The notes: generated by a model not told the origin, from the letters alone. 64,000 nucleotides of DNA from DASVTU01 sp036387415 (GCA_036387415.1 DASVTU010000033.1:124001-188000), one strand, 5' to 3'. Shown: positions 27,317 through 37,161, numbered from the stretch's first letter. Numbers and translations are program-made.

Positions 27317-28684
27317 CTAATTTCGCAACGAATGAATCGGCGCGGGGATGTGTCCGCCGCGATGAATAAAGGCGTCGCTGGAAAAACTGTTGACCGCCAT
27401 GATGGGCGCGCTCCCCAGTAGGCCGCCGAACTCCACCATCTCCCCGACCTCACGACCCGGCACAGGGATGATACGCACGGCGGTCGTCTTGTTGTTCATC
27501 ACACCGATTGCCATTTCGTCGGCGATGATGGCGGCGATGGTTTCGGCGGAGGTCGAGCCGGGGACGGCCACCATGTCGATGCCGACCGAGCAGACGCTCG
27601 TCCATGCTTCGAGCTTGTCGAGCGAGAGTGCGCCCATGCGCGCGGCCTCAATCATCGCTCCATCTTCCGAGACGGGGATAAACGCGCCGCTCATGCCGCC
27701 GACCGAACTCGACGCCATCGCGCCGCCCTTCTTCACCGCATCGGTGAGCAAGGCGAGCGCGGCGGTCGTGCCGTGTGTGCCTGCGCGTTCAAAGCCGAAG
27801 GCTTCGATAATCTCGGCCACCGAATCGCCCGCCACCGGCGTCGGCGCGAGCGAGAGGTCGATGATGCCGAATTCCAGACCGAGACGCCGCGCCGCTTCGC
27901 GCCCGACGAGTTCACCCGCGCGTGCGAGTTTGAAAGAGAGTTTTTTGATTAACTCGGACAACTCATGGAGCGGTAGATTGCGCGGCGCGTGCCGGAGCGC
28001 ATGATTGACGACGCCAGGGCCGGAAACGCCGACGTTAATCACCGCTTCCGGTTCACCGACGCCATGAAATGCGCCCGCCATGAAAGGATTGTCTTCGACG
28101 GCGTTGGCGAAGCAGACGAACTTGGCGCAGGCGATGCCGCCCCGTTCGCGCGTCCGTTCGGCGGCATCTTTGAGAAGCACGCCGACGCGCCTGACGGCAT
28201 CCATGTTGATTCCGGCGCGCGTCGTCGCCGTGTTGACCGACGAGCAGAGCCGCGCCGTGGTCGAAAGTGCTTCGGGGATTGAATCGAGAAACATCAACTC
28301 GGCGCGCGTCATGCCTTTGTGCACCAGCGCCGAATAGCCGCCGATAAAATCGACGCCGACATGCCCCGCCGCCTCGTCAATCGCCCGCGCCAGCAAGACG
28401 TATTCGGCGGGCGTGCGCGCGTTTCCGGCGACGAGCGCGGCGGGCGTAATCGAGATTCTTTTGTTGGCGATGCGTAGACCAACCTCTTCGCCAATCTCGT
28501 TGACCGTCGAGACGAGACGTGCGCCGATGCGCTCAATCTTTTCGCGCACGCGTTCCGCCGTCTCCTCAATCGTGTTACGCGTGCAGTCGCGCAGAGAGAG
28601 TCCGAGCGTGACGGTACGCACGTCGAGGTGCTCCATCTCCGTCATGCGTACGGTCTGTAAAATTTCCGCCTGCGAATAGTCCAT
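27317..28684 (-). CDS. UPF0210/PFL-family protein
   Basis: 455 residues, matching from memory the UPF0210 (DUF711, PFL-related) family: TVTLGLSLRDCTRNTIEETAERVREKI near the N-terminus and glycine-rich turns such as GGYSALVHKGMT and VGVSGPGVVNHAL. In Firmicutes this family is repeatedly next to a UPF0237 ACT-domain protein. The ACT gene here lies two genes upstream, with a zinc-ribbon protein between them. The biochemical role is not established. It sits only 9 bases after the zinc-ribbon gene, so the two are cotranscribed. Confidence 0.85.
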   Translation of the reverse strand: MDYSQAEILQTVRMTEMEHLDVRTVTLGLSLRDCTRNTIEETAERVREKIERIGARLVSTVNEIGEEVGLRIANKRISITPAALVAGNARTPAEYVLLARAIDEAAGHVGVDFIGGYSALVHKGMTRAELMFLDSIPEALSTTARLCSSVNTATTRAGINMDAVRRVGVLLKDAAERTRERGGIACAKFVCFANAVEDNPFMAGAFHGVGEPEAVINVGVSGPGVVNHALRHAPRNLPLHELSELIKKLSFKLARAGELVGREAARRLGLEFGIIDLSLAPTPVAGDSVAEIIEAFGFERAGTHGTTAALALLTDAVKKGGAMASSSVGGMSGAFIPVSEDGAMIEAARMGALSLDKLEAWTSVCSVGIDMVAVPGSTSAETIAAIIADEMAIGVMNNKTTAVRIIPVPGREVGEMVEFGGLLGSAPIMAVNSFSSDAFIHRGGHIPAPIHSLRN

Positions 28685-28693
28685 ACAGAATTT

Positions 28694-29419
28694 TTATTTG
28701 AGAAAATTGCCGACCACAAGGAAGAGAAGAAAGAGGAAAAACATCGCCAACGCGATGATAACGAAGCGCAAGCCGGAATCTTCCGAAGCGTCGTCGAGCA
28801 TTCCGACCGACGCGTCGCGCCACTTCTCGACGCGCGGGCGCAAATTCTCTTCGACCACCGCTACCGTCCGCCGACGCTGTTTCACAGGCGCATCCGTCGC
28901 CGTTCTCTCCCTATGCAGCGTCGCGTCTGTCTCCGCATGATGCGATGCTTGCGTCTCGACGGTGGTTTCGACGTTGGTGCGGTGCGGCTGTTCGACTTCC
29001 GTCTCCGCGTCCAAACGTTTAGCGAACTCGCTCGAAGATGCCGCGCGGCTTTTGCCTTCATTGAGGCCGGGCGTGTCGCCGAAGTTGCCGGGCGCACCCG
29101 ACGCTTCGGCAGAACCCGCGCCGTCGTCAAGCGTCGCGCGTTGCGTTACCGTCTCGTCGGGTTTGATGTCGGCATTCTCCCTCGAAGCGGATGCTCTTGA
29201 CGAAGAAGACGCCTCCCACGTCGAAAACGTCTCTTTGACGACCTCCGGTGTGAGCAGGATTTCGTCCGCCGCTTCACGCGTGGAAGGACGTTCCTCCTGC
29301 GTCGCCACAGTCTGACGCTCCGGCGTCATCTGCGCGCCGCACTGCGGGCAAAAACGCGAACCCGCACGCACAGACGCCCCACACGCTAAACACCGACGTG
29401 ATATTTCAGGTACGTTCAT
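28694..29419 (-). CDS. Zinc-ribbon, tail-anchored membrane protein
   Basis: 241 residues. An N-terminal double zinc ribbon (CLACG about residues 10-14; CPQCG about 24-28) is followed by a long, charged, low-complexity region (about 40-205) and a single C-terminal transmembrane helix (about 216-238). It is probably anchored in the inner membrane with the ribbon in the cytoplasm. No family beyond the ribbon is recognised. It is embedded between the ACT and UPF0210 genes in the microcompartment operon. Confidence 0.75.
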   Translation of the reverse strand: MNVPEISRRCLACGASVRAGSRFCPQCGAQMTPERQTVATQEERPSTREAADEILLTPEVVKETFSTWEASSSSRASASRENADIKPDETVTQRATLDDGAGSAEASGAPGNFGDTPGLNEGKSRAASSSEFAKRLDAETEVEQPHRTNVETTVETQASHHAETDATLHRERTATDAPVKQRRRTVAVVEENLRPRVEKWRDASVGMLDDASEDSGLRFVIIALAMFFLFLLFLVVGNFLK

Positions 29420-29429
29420 AAAGGACGAG

Positions 29430-29532
29430 GGATGAATTAAGGGATGAGGGATGAGGGCGGAGAGATGAAGAAAAGAAGCGTTGCTTTCATCTTCTTACTT
29501 TCATCCCTCATGCCTCCGCCCTCATCCCTTCT
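29430..29532. repeat. Word-repeat inverted repeat (unit GGGATGA)
   Basis: The left arm reads GGGATGAATTAAGGGATGAG and further copies. The right arm reads CTTTCATCCCTCATGCCTCC and then GCCCTCATCCC. It lies between the ACT and zinc-ribbon genes of the microcompartment operon. Confidence 0.75.
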
Positions 29533-29998
29533 AAATTCTGTGCATGGCGTTGAAGAGGTCTTCGCGTTGCGCGTAGATGCGTACGCCGAGGCGTTCGCCT
29601 TCTTTGCGAAAACGCTCCTTGAGCGCCCCGACCGATTCGCGCGCACGCGCCGAGTTGGCGATGATGACCATCGCGAATTTACCCTGCACCACCGTCTGAT
29701 TAATATCGACGATGCTGCATTCAGCTTCGGCCAGCACTTGCGATACCGCCGCCACGATGCCCGGATGGTCAACCCCGAAGACGGAAACGATAAGCCTCTC
29801 CGTCGAACCTTCGCGTGCCGCCGAAGGCATTGCTTCGCGTCCGTCGCCCGCGCGCCCCACGCCGTTTGTCTCGATCACAGGCTCTATCGCGCGGTAGATG
29901 TCCGTCACCAGATTCTCCACCGTCCGTTCGTCCGCCTCTGCGCCCAACCGCCCGTAGACCGCACGCGTAATGCGATAAATCAACTCTTCGTTAGCCAT
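29531..29998 (-). CDS. ACT-domain protein (UPF0237-like)
   Basis: 155 residues. An N-terminal helical part (about 1-45) is followed by a linker and an ACT domain (about 68-145; LIVSVFGVDHPGIVAAVSQVLAE, then IVDINQTVVQGKFAM). The ACT sequence resembles UPF0237/GcvR-type ligand-binding regulators. UPF0237-UPF0210 pairing is a known conserved neighbourhood and recurs here inside a microcompartment locus. The ATG at 29998 follows GAGTGG; a TTG at 30007 is the alternative. Confidence 0.85.
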   Translation of the reverse strand: MANEELIYRITRAVYGRLGAEADERTVENLVTDIYRAIEPVIETNGVGRAGDGREAMPSAAREGSTERLIVSVFGVDHPGIVAAVSQVLAEAECSIVDINQTVVQGKFAMVIIANSARARESVGALKERFRKEGERLGVRIYAQREDLFNAMHRI

Positions 29999-30007
29999 GC
30001 CACTCAA

Positions 30008-30090
30008 ATGATGAGTGATGAGTGATGAGTGATGAGTGAAAAGACAAAAGATTTTATCTCATCACCCATCACTCATCACTCATCACTGCT
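30008..30090. repeat. Word-repeat inverted repeat (unit GATGAGT)
   Basis: The left arm is four tandem GATGAGT-type words (GATGAGTGATGAGTGATGAG). The right arm is CATCACTCATCACTCATCAC. The arms flank AAAGACAAAAGA. It lies between the EutN-like and ACT genes. Confidence 0.85.
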
Positions 30091-30091
30091 T

Positions 30092-30424
30092 CTATGGTCT
30101 TCCGTTGTCCTGTGCTCTTAATTCTCGCGCCGCCTCGCGCAGTTCTTCGGATTGCGCGTCCTGTATATCCACGCGGTCGATGATGCCGACGACCGCCGCT
30201 TCGATGGACATCTCCTGATTGCCAATCGCCGTGCGCGCCGCTTTGCCGTACGCACACATCACCACTTCGCCGACGCCCGCGCCGAGACGGTCGGCGACGA
30301 CCACGACGTTCTTCGTCGGCTCCTTATCCAAATCAATCGGATGCACGACGAGAAACCGCACGCCCTCCAAATCAGGCGTCTTCTTCGTTGACCAAACCGT
30401 GCCGACAACTTTTCCGAGAAACAT
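30092..30424 (-). CDS. EutN/CcmL-type microcompartment vertex protein (BMC-P)
   Basis: 110 residues. The N-terminus MFLGKVVGTVWSTKK, the middle VVVVADRLGAGVGEVVMCAYGKAAR and the region AVVGIIDRVDI are the signature of the EutN/CcmL/CsoS4 family, pentamers that cap shell vertices. It is about 20 residues longer than minimal members because of an acidic/basic helical tail. It is the only BMC-P gene in this operon, located between the aldehyde dehydrogenase and ACT genes. Confidence 0.95.
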   Translation of the reverse strand: MFLGKVVGTVWSTKKTPDLEGVRFLVVHPIDLDKEPTKNVVVVADRLGAGVGEVVMCAYGKAARTAIGNQEMSIEAAVVGIIDRVDIQDAQSEELREAARELRAQDNGRP

Positions 30425-30426
30425 AA

Positions 30427-30510
30427 AAACAGAGGTCAGAGGCTAGAGGTCAGAGGTTAGCGAAGACAGTTTTTAACTGACCTCTGACCCCTAGCCTCTG
30501 ACCTCTGCCC
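30427..30510. repeat. Word-repeat inverted repeat (unit GAGGTCA)
   Basis: The left arm AGAGGTCAGAGGCTAGAGG pairs with the right arm CTGACCCCTAGCCTCTGACC. These are the same words as at 19755-19824. It lies in the gap between the aldehyde dehydrogenase and EutN-like genes. Confidence 0.85.
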
Positions 30511-30512
30511 AT

Positions 30513-32552
30513 TTATCCTTTCGCAAATACTTCCGCCGCGTCGCCCATGTCGCGTGCGGCGGGAGTGATAATGGTGCGCGCGTTGGTGTAAATCTTTTCG
30601 CCTTTTTGGATGGCTCGCCGTACGTCGTCTTCGCAGACGAAATCGACGGCGCGATGACCGTTTGAGGCGGTGCCCGTTTGTCCGTTAGAGGATTGTTGTT
30701 GTTGCTGCGCGCTCGCGGAAGATTGCTTGCCGTTTGAAGCTTGCGTCGGAGCGGAGACGTTCGCGCCGCCGTTTGCGCCGGACGATGGCTGCTGTGGCGG
30801 CGAGGCGTTTGGCGCGTAGGCCGACGCGACGGAAGATGCGCTGCTGCTGTGGCCGCCGCCGTTGGAGGCTTCGACGTTGGGCGCGGCTTCGGGTTGCGGC
30901 GCGGCTCCGCCTGAAGGCGAGACGCGATGCGGTTCGATGTCTACGCTGGCCTGAATCGGCGCGGGGCTGCCCGACGCATGAAGCGGCGCACCGCTCGTCG
31001 CCGTGCTCGCAGGACTATCCGTCTGGCGATTGCTCAAAAAGCGGTCAACGATGCGCGTAATCTCCTCGCGGCTGACGTTGCGCCCCGATGCATTGGCGGG
31101 CGCGGCAGCGAGTGGTTGACGCGCGTGTGCGGGTGTCTGTTCGGCGTGTGACTGTACTGATGTCGTCGCAGCGGCGTCGCCCTGTCGCGCGGGGCGTTTG
31201 CTGGCGACGGGTCGCGTCTCAAAGGCGACGCGTTTGATGTCCATCAAATGCCACGGCGAGATGTTGTCGGAAGTGACATTGCCGCCCCATGAACCGCAGC
31301 CGAGCGTCATTGATGGAGGCAATGCTGTCGAGAAACCTATCGCGCCGTGCGTGGTCGGTGAATTGACGATGACTCGCGAGGCGGGCATCTCTGTGCCGTA
31401 GGCGCGTGCCATGTCGCGCGAACGCGTGTGCACTCCGGCGGTATGACCCATGCCGCCGTAACTCAAAACTTCAAAGCAACGCGCCGCGCCGCGTTCGATG
31501 CCGTCTTCGACGTAGAAGGCGAGAATCGGCGACAGCTTCTCCATCGACAGCGGATGCTCGCGCCCGACGCCGCCCACTTCCGCCATCAAACAACGCGTTC
31601 CGGCAGGCACGTTCAAGCCCGCCATCTTGGCGATGACTTCGACCGACCTCCCGACAATCTGTGGGTTCAAAGTGCGCTGCCCGGTCGAGACGACTTTGGC
31701 GAGTTGGTCTGCTTCCTGCGCGCTGAGGAAGTGGCCGCCCTGCGCTTCAAATTCCTGTCTGACGGCTTTCGCCACGGGCGCGTCGGCGACCACGGCTTGC
31801 TCGGAAGCGCAGATGGTTCCGTTGTCGAAAGTTTTGCCAGTGAGTATGTCCTGCACGGCTTTGGGAATGTTGGCCGTGCGTTCGACGAAGACGGGGACGT
31901 TGCCGGGGCCGACGCCGAAGGCGGGCTTGCCCGACGAGTAAGCCGCGCGCACAAGGCCGATGCCGCCCGTCGCCAGAATGACGGCGGTCTGCTTGTGCTT
32001 CATCAAGGCTTCGGTGCCTTCAATGGTCGCCATCGTCATGCAGCCGATGGCGTCCTCCGGCAGCCCTTCTTTAATCGCCACTTCGCGCATCACATGCGCC
32101 GCCTCGTTGATGCATTTGGCGGCTGACGGATGCGGCGAAAGGACGATGGAGTTGCGCGATTTGGTGGCGATGAGGATTTTGAAGATGGCGGTCGAGGTCG
32201 GGTTGGTCGAAGGGATGATGGCGGCGACGACGCCGCGTGGTGAGGCAATCTCCATTACATCCTTCGACTCGTTGACGACGCCGACGGTACGCAGGCGTTT
32301 GAAGTAGTTCCACACGTCTTCGGCGGCGAAGCGATTCTTCTCGCGTTTGTCGTCGGCGATGCCGAAGCCCGTCTCCTCGACGGCCATTGCGCCGAGCCGT
32401 GCCGCTTCCCTGAGAGCCGCCGCCGCCATCGCCTCGCAGATACGGTCAATCTTCGCCTGGTCAAACCGCGCCAACGCCCCTTGCGCGCGATGCGCCGCCT
32501 CGACCAAATCACGCGCCTGCTGCACCGATACGAGGTCTTTATCGACCGACAT
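30513..32552 (-). CDS. Microcompartment acylating aldehyde dehydrogenase with long C-terminal extension
   Basis: 679 residues. The catalytic domain (1-450) matches EutE/PduP CoA-acylating aldehyde dehydrogenases: cofactor loop STNPTSTAIFK and catalytic C248 in FDNGTICASEQ. It converts an aldehyde plus CoA to acyl-CoA with NAD+. After it come an amphipathic helix (492-509, SREEITRIVDRFLSNR) typical of shell-targeting peptides, a 120-residue S/A/Q/P/N-rich linker (510-632) and a final segment (633-679) with the motif ARTIITPAARD. That segment recalls from memory the N-termini of EutQ and EutT. Family members normally end near residue 460-500. Confidence 0.93.
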   Translation of the reverse strand: MSVDKDLVSVQQARDLVEAAHRAQGALARFDQAKIDRICEAMAAAALREAARLGAMAVEETGFGIADDKREKNRFAAEDVWNYFKRLRTVGVVNESKDVMEIASPRGVVAAIIPSTNPTSTAIFKILIATKSRNSIVLSPHPSAAKCINEAAHVMREVAIKEGLPEDAIGCMTMATIEGTEALMKHKQTAVILATGGIGLVRAAYSSGKPAFGVGPGNVPVFVERTANIPKAVQDILTGKTFDNGTICASEQAVVADAPVAKAVRQEFEAQGGHFLSAQEADQLAKVVSTGQRTLNPQIVGRSVEVIAKMAGLNVPAGTRCLMAEVGGVGREHPLSMEKLSPILAFYVEDGIERGAARCFEVLSYGGMGHTAGVHTRSRDMARAYGTEMPASRVIVNSPTTHGAIGFSTALPPSMTLGCGSWGGNVTSDNISPWHLMDIKRVAFETRPVASKRPARQGDAAATTSVQSHAEQTPAHARQPLAAAPANASGRNVSREEITRIVDRFLSNRQTDSPASTATSGAPLHASGSPAPIQASVDIEPHRVSPSGGAAPQPEAAPNVEASNGGGHSSSASSVASAYAPNASPPQQPSSGANGGANVSAPTQASNGKQSSASAQQQQQSSNGQTGTASNGHRAVDFVCEDDVRRAIQKGEKIYTNARTIITPAARDMGDAAEVFAKG

Positions 32553-32568
32553 GGCAACACCTCATAAT

Positions 32569-32638
32569 GCGGTAAATGGTGAATGGTAAATGGTAAATGG
32601 AAAAAGCCGCTCGCCATTTACCATCTACTATTTACTTC
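32569..32638. repeat. Word-repeat inverted repeat (unit GGTAAAT)
   Basis: The left arm reads GGTAAATGGTGAATGGTAAA and then TGGTAAATGG. The right arm reads GCCATTTACCATCTACTATT. It lies in the gap between shell gene 1 and the aldehyde dehydrogenase gene. Confidence 0.8.
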
Positions 32639-33035
32639 TCTCTTTGTTGTTCTCGCGCGCGCCTGCGGGGAGCGAGCGTCCCTGGTCGCCTTCGCCGAGT
32701 TGTCCGGCGCTACCGCTGCCGCCGCCGATGGCGCGTTCGTCGGGGCTGTAGCCGGTGCGACCGTTGAGGGGCAGGACGCGTTCGACTTCCGTGTGCGGAC
32801 GCGGAATGACGTGGACGCTGATGAGTTCGCCGACGCGACGCGCGGCAGCCGCGCCCGCATCCGTCGCCGCTTTGACTGCGCCGACATCGCCGCGCACGAA
32901 AATCGTCACGTATCCGGCTCCGATGTACTCTTTTCCTAAAAGCTGAACGTTGGCCGCTTTGACCATCGCGTCTGCCGCCTCGACTGCGCCGACGAACCCT
33001 TTGGTCTCGACCATTCCGAGTGCTTCAAGAGGCAT
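32628..33035 (-). CDS. BMC-H microcompartment shell protein 1, with extension
   Basis: 135 residues. A canonical BMC domain (about 3-88: LEALGMVETKGFVGAVEAADAMVKAA, then YVTIFVRGDVGAVKAATDAG and VHVIPRPH) is followed by a 45-residue polar, glycine-rich tail (GGGSGSAGQLGEG). It is the first gene of the leftward microcompartment operon and the likely major shell tile. The ribosome site GAGGATTCCCAAA precedes it. Two BMC-H and one BMC-P are in principle enough for a closed shell. Confidence 0.96.
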   Translation of the reverse strand: MPLEALGMVETKGFVGAVEAADAMVKAANVQLLGKEYIGAGYVTIFVRGDVGAVKAATDAGAAAARRVGELISVHVIPRPHTEVERVLPLNGRTGYSPDERAIGGGSGSAGQLGEGDQGRSLPAGARENNKERSK

Positions 33036-33162
33036 TTTGGGAATCCTCGCTTTTCTTAGTTGTAATAGTTAAAAACTTCTCCGGGCTGAATCCTGTAGCG
33101 TCAACCGTAGCACCGCCCGCCATAAAGTTCAAGATGCGCGCATCCGTCTGAGCGGACAACGT

Positions 33163-33192
33163 TTGACACGTTTGCTGAGCGCACATTATATT
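33163..33192 (+). promoter_or_regulatory. Sigma-70 promoter for the RodZ-like gene
   Basis: A perfect TTGACA (33163-33168), an 18-base spacer and TATATT (33187-33192). Transcription would start near 33199, leaving an 80-base leader. Confidence 0.75.
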
Positions 33193-33279
33193 GCATTCCA
33201 ACGCACGTCGAACCCGGCGCGCCGCGACCTGCGGCAGGACGTGTCCGAGTAGCAATTTTGCACAGTCTAGTAGAAGTCT

Positions 33280-34152
33280 TTGAAGACGAAAGACCAAGTG
33301 AACTCCAAGCCCTCTGACCAGAACCCGGAAGGGCGAACGCGAGACGGCAGCGGCGGCGGAGGAGCGGCCAACTCCCTCGGAGAGCGACTGCGCCAGGCAC
33401 GTCAACAGCGTGGCACGTCGCTGCGCGAAATCTCCGACCACACGCGCATCTCCATGCAGTACCTCGAAGCCATCGAGACGGACGATTATAAACGTCTGCC
33501 CGGCGGCATCTTCAATCGCTCCTTCATCAAAGCCTACGCGCGCCACATCAATTTCGACGAAAAAGAGGCACTCGAACTCTACACGCGCACCGCTGGCGAA
33601 GCGTTCGACGAAGTGGCGACTTCGCCCGTGCGTTCGCGCGTCTATACCGACGGCGACTCGTCGCGCTCGCCGCTCCTGACGTTTTTCCTGAGCGCGCTCA
33701 TTCTCGGCATACTCGTCCTCGGCGTCTACGCCGGACTCCATTTTTACCGCCGCACCGAAAACACCGCCGCCAACAACAACGCCAACCCGTCAGCCTCTCC
33801 CGCCGCTAACGCCGTGCAGAACGCTTCCGGCACGCAGCAGCAAGGCTCGACGGTCGCGCCCGCTAATGCGGCGACGGCGGGTTTTCAGATACAGGTGAAG
33901 ACCAAAGGCCAACAGGTTTGGCTCCGCTCGCGCATGGACGAGGAACGGCAGACGGAGGTAACGCTCGGCGCGGACGAAACCAAAGAGTTTGCGCCGCAGA
34001 CGCGCCTCTCCATCTGGTATTCCAAGAGCAAAGTCGGCGCGCTCGAAGTGAGCATCAACGGGCAAGTGGCGCGCGAGCCGACGCCCGTCGTCAAGGGCGG
34101 ACTCGTCGAATGGGTGATTAACAAAGACGACTACAAACAGTTTCTACCGTAA
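33280..34152 (+). CDS. RodZ-like helix-turn-helix membrane protein
   Basis: 290 residues with RodZ architecture. A cytoplasmic HTH spans about 32-95 (LGERLRQARQQRGTSLREISDHTRIS, then YLEAIETDDYKRLPGGIFNR). A transmembrane helix lies at about 130-150, followed by an N/A/P-rich periplasmic linker. The C-terminal DUF4115-type domain is at about 203-285 (WLRSRMDEERQTEVTLGADE). RodZ links MreB to the wall synthesis machinery and sets cell shape. The TTG at 33280 is the start of the open frame; the GTG at 33298 is also possible. A hairpin at 34178-34217 follows. Confidence 0.88.
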   Translation: MKTKDQVNSKPSDQNPEGRTRDGSGGGGAANSLGERLRQARQQRGTSLREISDHTRISMQYLEAIETDDYKRLPGGIFNRSFIKAYARHINFDEKEALELYTRTAGEAFDEVATSPVRSRVYTDGDSSRSPLLTFFLSALILGILVLGVYAGLHFYRRTENTAANNNANPSASPAANAVQNASGTQQQGSTVAPANAATAGFQIQVKTKGQQVWLRSRMDEERQTEVTLGADETKEFAPQTRLSIWYSKSKVGALEVSINGQVAREPTPVVKGGLVEWVINKDDYKQFLP

Positions 34153-34177
34153 GATGATGCAAACCACGACGAACAGA

Positions 34178-34217
34178 CGCGGGACGATGGACTGAAATAG
34201 ACAGACATCGTTCCGCG
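34178..34217 (+). terminator. Hairpin after the RodZ-like gene
   Basis: CGCGGGACGATG pairs with CATCGTTCCGCG with a single mismatch around a 16-base loop. No T-run follows, so it may be an attenuating or processing structure before guaB. Confidence 0.4.
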
Positions 34218-34255
34218 TTGTGTATTAGCGTCGAAAGATTTGGAGTTAAAAAGTT

Positions 34256-35722
<1,467 letters not shown>

Positions 35723-35872
35723 TCGATTGAAATCCGAAAGCACCCACCCTCGCCCGTCCGGCAAGCAGTAAACGCCGTCTCGCCATTGCAACCTGGAAGC
35801 CGCGCCTCGTGTCAGTTTTTGTCGCGGCTTTGAATCTTTTCAACACCCCTTCACCCTACGGAAAGGATGCGT

Positions 35873-37108
35873 ATGCCAGCAAAAAAATCGAGCAAGTCCT
35901 CAAGCAAGAAGAACGCCGCCAACAGAAAAGCAGGTGGTAAACAGGAGACGAGTCTTTCGTCGTCCCGACACAACATCATGGATGGGATAATTAGCAACTG
36001 GCCGAAGCGAGGCGCGAAGTCCGCAAGCAAGAAAAGCGCGGCGGCTAAAAAAACCACACGAAAAAAAGAGAGTAGTCTTTCGTCGCTGTCGATGCACCAC
36101 ATCATTATGGACGGATGGAGCGTCGAGCAATTCCTTCAGTCAACGGCGACGAACGGCGACGGCTACACCGCCGTTTTTCTCATCAACCCGCTCGAATCGA
36201 CCAAAGAAGCCTTGCGCGTGGCATGGCCGGAGACGTGTCTCGCGTGCGGTCATTGGTTCGACTTTCCGGCGGCGGCGGTCGAATCGGTCATCCCTCTCGG
36301 CGTCGAAGAATGTTGCGCGACGCCGTTTCCCAAAGTCGGACTGAGGATTAAAAAGCAGTACGACTCTCTCATCGAAATGCTACGCGCACACTTGGCGGGC
36401 AATCTCGGCAGCGAGATGATGAGCGCGCCGCAGGCTCCCGCAGAGGCGCGCGGGCGCGGCTTCGCAGCAGCCGTCAGTGTCGAAGAGGAGATGTGCGCGT
36501 CGGACGGAGAAGCGGAGCCTCGCGCGATGACGGCGCGCGGCACAATGGACGCGGCTGCCGCGACGACTTTGGAGTTGAGCGGGGCGCATTGGGTAGCGAG
36601 GTTTCCGGGCAGTCGTTCCATCTTCGACACCAAGCCGCCCTTCCTCGACAAAGTCTCCAAGTTTCATGCGGCGCTCCTTGCGGCGGGCGCGGCGGTCAGA
36701 ATCTCCGCCACCTTCCGTCCGCCGGAGCGCGCACACCTGATGCACTTCTCGCTCAAAATCTCCAAAGGACAAATCGACCCGCGTTCGGTTCCAGCGATGG
36801 CGGGCGTCAACATACAGTGGTGGCACGGCGACCTCGCGCGTTCCAAGAGCGCCGCGGCGGCGATGGTTTCCGGCTACGGCATCGCCTTCCCGCCCGCGCT
36901 ACGTTCGCGCCACACCGAAGGGCTGGCGATTGACATGACCATCACTTGGTCGGGCACGCTCAACATCAAAGACGCGACCGGCGCCGTCAAAGCCGTCGGC
37001 TCGCCCCGCAACGGCAAAGACAACACGACGTTGCACAGAGTCGGCGCGACTTACGGCGTCATCAAACTCGTCACCGACGCGCCTCACTGGTCAAACGACG
37101 GTCACTGA
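35873..37108 (+). CDS. Lysine-rich N-terminus protein with C-terminal M15-like (VanY-type) domain
   Basis: 411 residues. The first 75 residues are dominated by K/S/A and contain a duplicated unit (ETSLSSSRHNIMDG, then ESSLSSLSMHHIIMDG). A middle region has a CxxC and two adjacent cysteines (ACGHWFDF, EECCATPF). The C-terminal part (about 250-411) carries RHTEGLAIDMTI and PHWSNDGH, which resemble the zinc-ligand motifs (HxxGxAxD, HW) of M15 D-Ala-D-Ala peptidases. No signal peptide is seen. The function is inferred only from those motifs. The ATG at 35873 is placed 5 bases after AAAGGA. Confidence 0.7.
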   Translation: MPAKKSSKSSSKKNAANRKAGGKQETSLSSSRHNIMDGIISNWPKRGAKSASKKSAAAKKTTRKKESSLSSLSMHHIIMDGWSVEQFLQSTATNGDGYTAVFLINPLESTKEALRVAWPETCLACGHWFDFPAAAVESVIPLGVEECCATPFPKVGLRIKKQYDSLIEMLRAHLAGNLGSEMMSAPQAPAEARGRGFAAAVSVEEEMCASDGEAEPRAMTARGTMDAAAATTLELSGAHWVARFPGSRSIFDTKPPFLDKVSKFHAALLAAGAAVRISATFRPPERAHLMHFSLKISKGQIDPRSVPAMAGVNIQWWHGDLARSKSAAAAMVSGYGIAFPPALRSRHTEGLAIDMTITWSGTLNIKDATGAVKAVGSPRNGKDNTTLHRVGATYGVIKLVTDAPHWSNDGH

Positions 37109-37120
37109 CGGCGCATTTCA

Positions 37121-37161
37121 AAATCGCCGGGGCGCGAGGCTCGTCCGCGCCCCGGCGATTT
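37121..37161 (+). terminator. Intrinsic terminator
   Basis: A perfect 16-base stem, AAATCGCCGGGGCGCG with CGCGCCCCGGCGATTT, 13 bases after the preceding stop codon. Confidence 0.85.

Noticed and set aside
30008..30090. Tandem GATGAGT repeats taken for a CRISPR or minisatellite array
   Set aside because: Units are 7 bases without spacers and the second half is the reverse complement of the first, so it is a hairpin and not an array.
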